From NCBI GenBank assembly GCA_944323675.1, contig CALUTK010000017.1, positions 1-34,059 of the forward strand: a DNA stretch of 34,059 nucleotides, given 5' to 3'. Of this stretch, positions 33,034 through 34,059 are shown piece by piece (within the stretch, counting starts at the first letter, position 1; every line of letters starts with the position of its first letter). The position numbers and the translations under genes were made by a program. This DNA comes from Candidatus Gastranaerophilales bacterium (GTDB lineage: Bacteria; Cyanobacteriota; Vampirovibrionia; Gastranaerophilales; Gastranaerophilaceae). Under the pieces are notes generated by a model. That model did not search any database. It was not told the DNA's origin and saw only the letters and a program-made list of their open reading frames with translations.

Positions 33034-33067
33034 TGAATCGTCGCTATGCGTTTGCTATTTTTTGTAA

Positions 33068-33095
33068 GAGATTCTGAAAGTAGCTCAGAATGACG
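33068..33095. repeat. 28-base palindromic repeat, copy 2
   Basis: Contains ATTCTGA/TCAGAAT as a perfect 7-bp dyad. Its reverse complement aligns to 27568-27595 at 22 of 28 positions. It lies just after the stop of the converging radical SAM gene, as copy 1 lies after the epimerase stop. Confidence 0.6.
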
Positions 33096-33102
33096 CAATA
33101 AC

Positions 33103-34059
33103 TCAACCCGCCAAACGCGTTGATTCCTCAATAAGGAATGCTTTTCCGGGTCTTATATCTATAAAATCCCACGGCAATTCTTTTTCATAAGGATAATTTT
33201 CTAACGCGTAGTAATCAGCATTTATATTATATTTTTTAGAGGCAGATTTAAAGGCTCCGAGTTTTCCGCCATTTCGATACACATCAATCAGAAAATCTCC
33301 AAATGTATTATCCCCGCGCGAAAGCACAGCCTGCCAGTAATCCCATTTTGCACTTGAGACAGATATATCAATCCCTAGTTTATGCATTTCTTTTTTTAGA
33401 TAAGCTGCTTTTTGCTCTAAAGAAGCAGTCACTTCCCTGCCATACCATTGAAAAGGGGTGTTTGGTTTCGGAACAAACGTCGAAAACCCGAACGAGATAT
33501 TAAAGCTTTTGTATTTTTCTTTAATTCTTTTTGCAAGTGCAATCATCTCATCAATATCTTCCATAGTCTCTGTCGGAAGCCCTGTCATTCCGTAAAATTT
33601 AAACCCTTTTAGGCCGGCATTTACCGCCATATCAACAGCATTCATAATCTGCGATTCTTCCAGATGCTTATTTATAACTTTTCTGAGCCTTTCGCTGCCT
33701 GCCTCAATCGCTAGAGTAATATTCTTTTGACCCGTTGCGATAAGGGTTTTAAGGATTTCCGGAGTAATTGCATCAACTCTGAGTGAGGATACACTCATTT
33801 CAATTTTTCGTCCTTCCTGAACTTTTTTATATATATGTTCGCATATCTTGGCAAATTGCGGATGTGCGCTTAATTGTGCTCCTAAAAGCGCTATTTTATC
33901 AGTATGCAAAAGCCCTGTTTCAATTGCGTTTATTACATCCTCATAATGCATAAACCTTAAGGGCAGATTTAAATATGACGCAAGACAAAAACCGCAGCGG
34001 TTAGCACAGCCTCTTGCAACTTCTAAGATAAAAGTATTTTTAAAGAAGGCTCTTTCACT
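33103..34059 (-). CDS. Radical SAM protein, 5' end outside window
   Basis: The reading frame is open to the window edge, giving 318 visible residues without the start. Near the visible N-terminus, RGCANRCGFCLASY holds the CxxxCxxC motif that binds the [4Fe-4S] cluster and S-adenosylmethionine. AIEAGSERLRKVINKHL and GFKFYGMTGLPTETMEDIDE are typical of the radical SAM barrel in B12-binding-domain radical SAM proteins, where a cobalamin domain would precede the cluster; that part is off the edge. An internal ATG at 33951 would delete the cluster motif and is not the start. The substrate is unknown. Confidence 0.9.
   Translation of the reverse strand, partial: SERAFFKNTFILEVARGCANRCGFCLASYLNLPLRFMHYEDVINAIETGLLHTDKIALLGAQLSAHPQFAKICEHIYKKVQEGRKIEMSVSSLRVDAITPEILKTLIATGQKNITLAIEAGSERLRKVINKHLEESQIMNAVDMAVNAGLKGFKFYGMTGLPTETMEDIDEMIALAKRIKEKYKSFNISFGFSTFVPKPNTPFQWYGREVTASLEQKAAYLKKEMHKLGIDISVSSAKWDYWQAVLSRGDNTFGDFLIDVYRNGGKLGAFKSASKKYNINADYYALENYPYEKELPWDFIDIRPGKAFLIEESTRLAG

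Noticed and set aside
33103-33951. Radical SAM gene starting at the ATG at 33951
   Set aside because: The frame is open to the window end, and the CxxxCxxC cluster motif lies upstream of that ATG, so the real start is outside the window.
1-34059. CRISPR array, prophage, insertion sequence, tRNA or attachment site
   Set aside because: No regularly spaced direct repeats, transposase, integrase or tRNA cloverleaf was seen on either strand by reading.

Overview
The window is AT-rich bacterial chromosome, densely packed with short operons on both strands. The most likely source is a gut-type anaerobic relative of the cyanobacteria (Candidatus Gastranaerophilales / Melainabacteria, Vampirovibrionia). 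This is an inference. It rests on AT-rich codon use, a protein that begins MGMSASQARLL without a signal peptide, a small protein that begins MKVQRVSFGS, an AMIN-like domain protein, and oxygen-defence genes typical of anaerobes (desulfoferrodoxin, ferritin). A 16S or marker-gene placement was not possible from this window. I see no phage, insertion sequence, CRISPR array or tRNA.

Layout. 1-2.5 kb (minus): a metallopeptidase cut off by the window edge, preceded by a membrane histidine kinase whose promoter puts transcription start exactly on the ATG. 2.7-4.1 kb: an FAD-dependent dehydrogenase. 4.2-10.3 kb (minus): smc-scpA-scpB followed by an overlapping membrane-anchored metzincin/TPR protease, read from a good promoter at about 10.3 kb. 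10.4-15.1 kb: a secreted VWA protein, a secreted two-HKD phospholipase-D-like protein with a YdjC deacetylase, and a polyprenyl-phosphate-type glycosyltransferase. A large SRP RNA with an Alu-type 5' part lies at 14855-15116 in what looks like empty sequence. 16.0-16.9 kb: overlapping desulfoferrodoxin and ferritin genes with a palindromic operator candidate upstream. 17.1-20.9 kb: a receiver-PAS-kinase, a NarL-type regulator and an exported coiled-coil protein in one operon.

20.9-25.0 kb (minus): a lineage-type accessory block with a HExxH protein, a GLUG-repeat MSASQARLL protein, a GIY-YIG nuclease and a tiny Gly/Ser/Cys-tailed protein. 25.3-27.2 kb: a three-gene membrane operon (AMIN-like single-pass protein, 63-aa two-helix protein, SPFH/prohibitin protein). 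27.6-28.7 kb: UDP-GlcNAc 2-epimerase. 28.8-30.7 kb: glutaredoxin plus a hybrid-cluster-protein paralogue that has lost most cluster ligands. 30.7-32.3 kb (minus): rpsL-rpsG with a long leader and no fusA/tuf after them, and leuD. 32.4-34.1 kb: a phosphatase-fold protein lacking the usual Arg of its RHG motif, and a radical SAM protein truncated by the window end.

The best candidates for undescribed biology are the AMIN/two-helix/SPFH operon, the protease coupled to the condensin operon, the ligand-poor HCP paralogue beside glutaredoxin, the MSASQARLL/HExxH/Cys-tail block, the apparently leaderless kinase mRNAs, and several structured or repeated intergenic elements.
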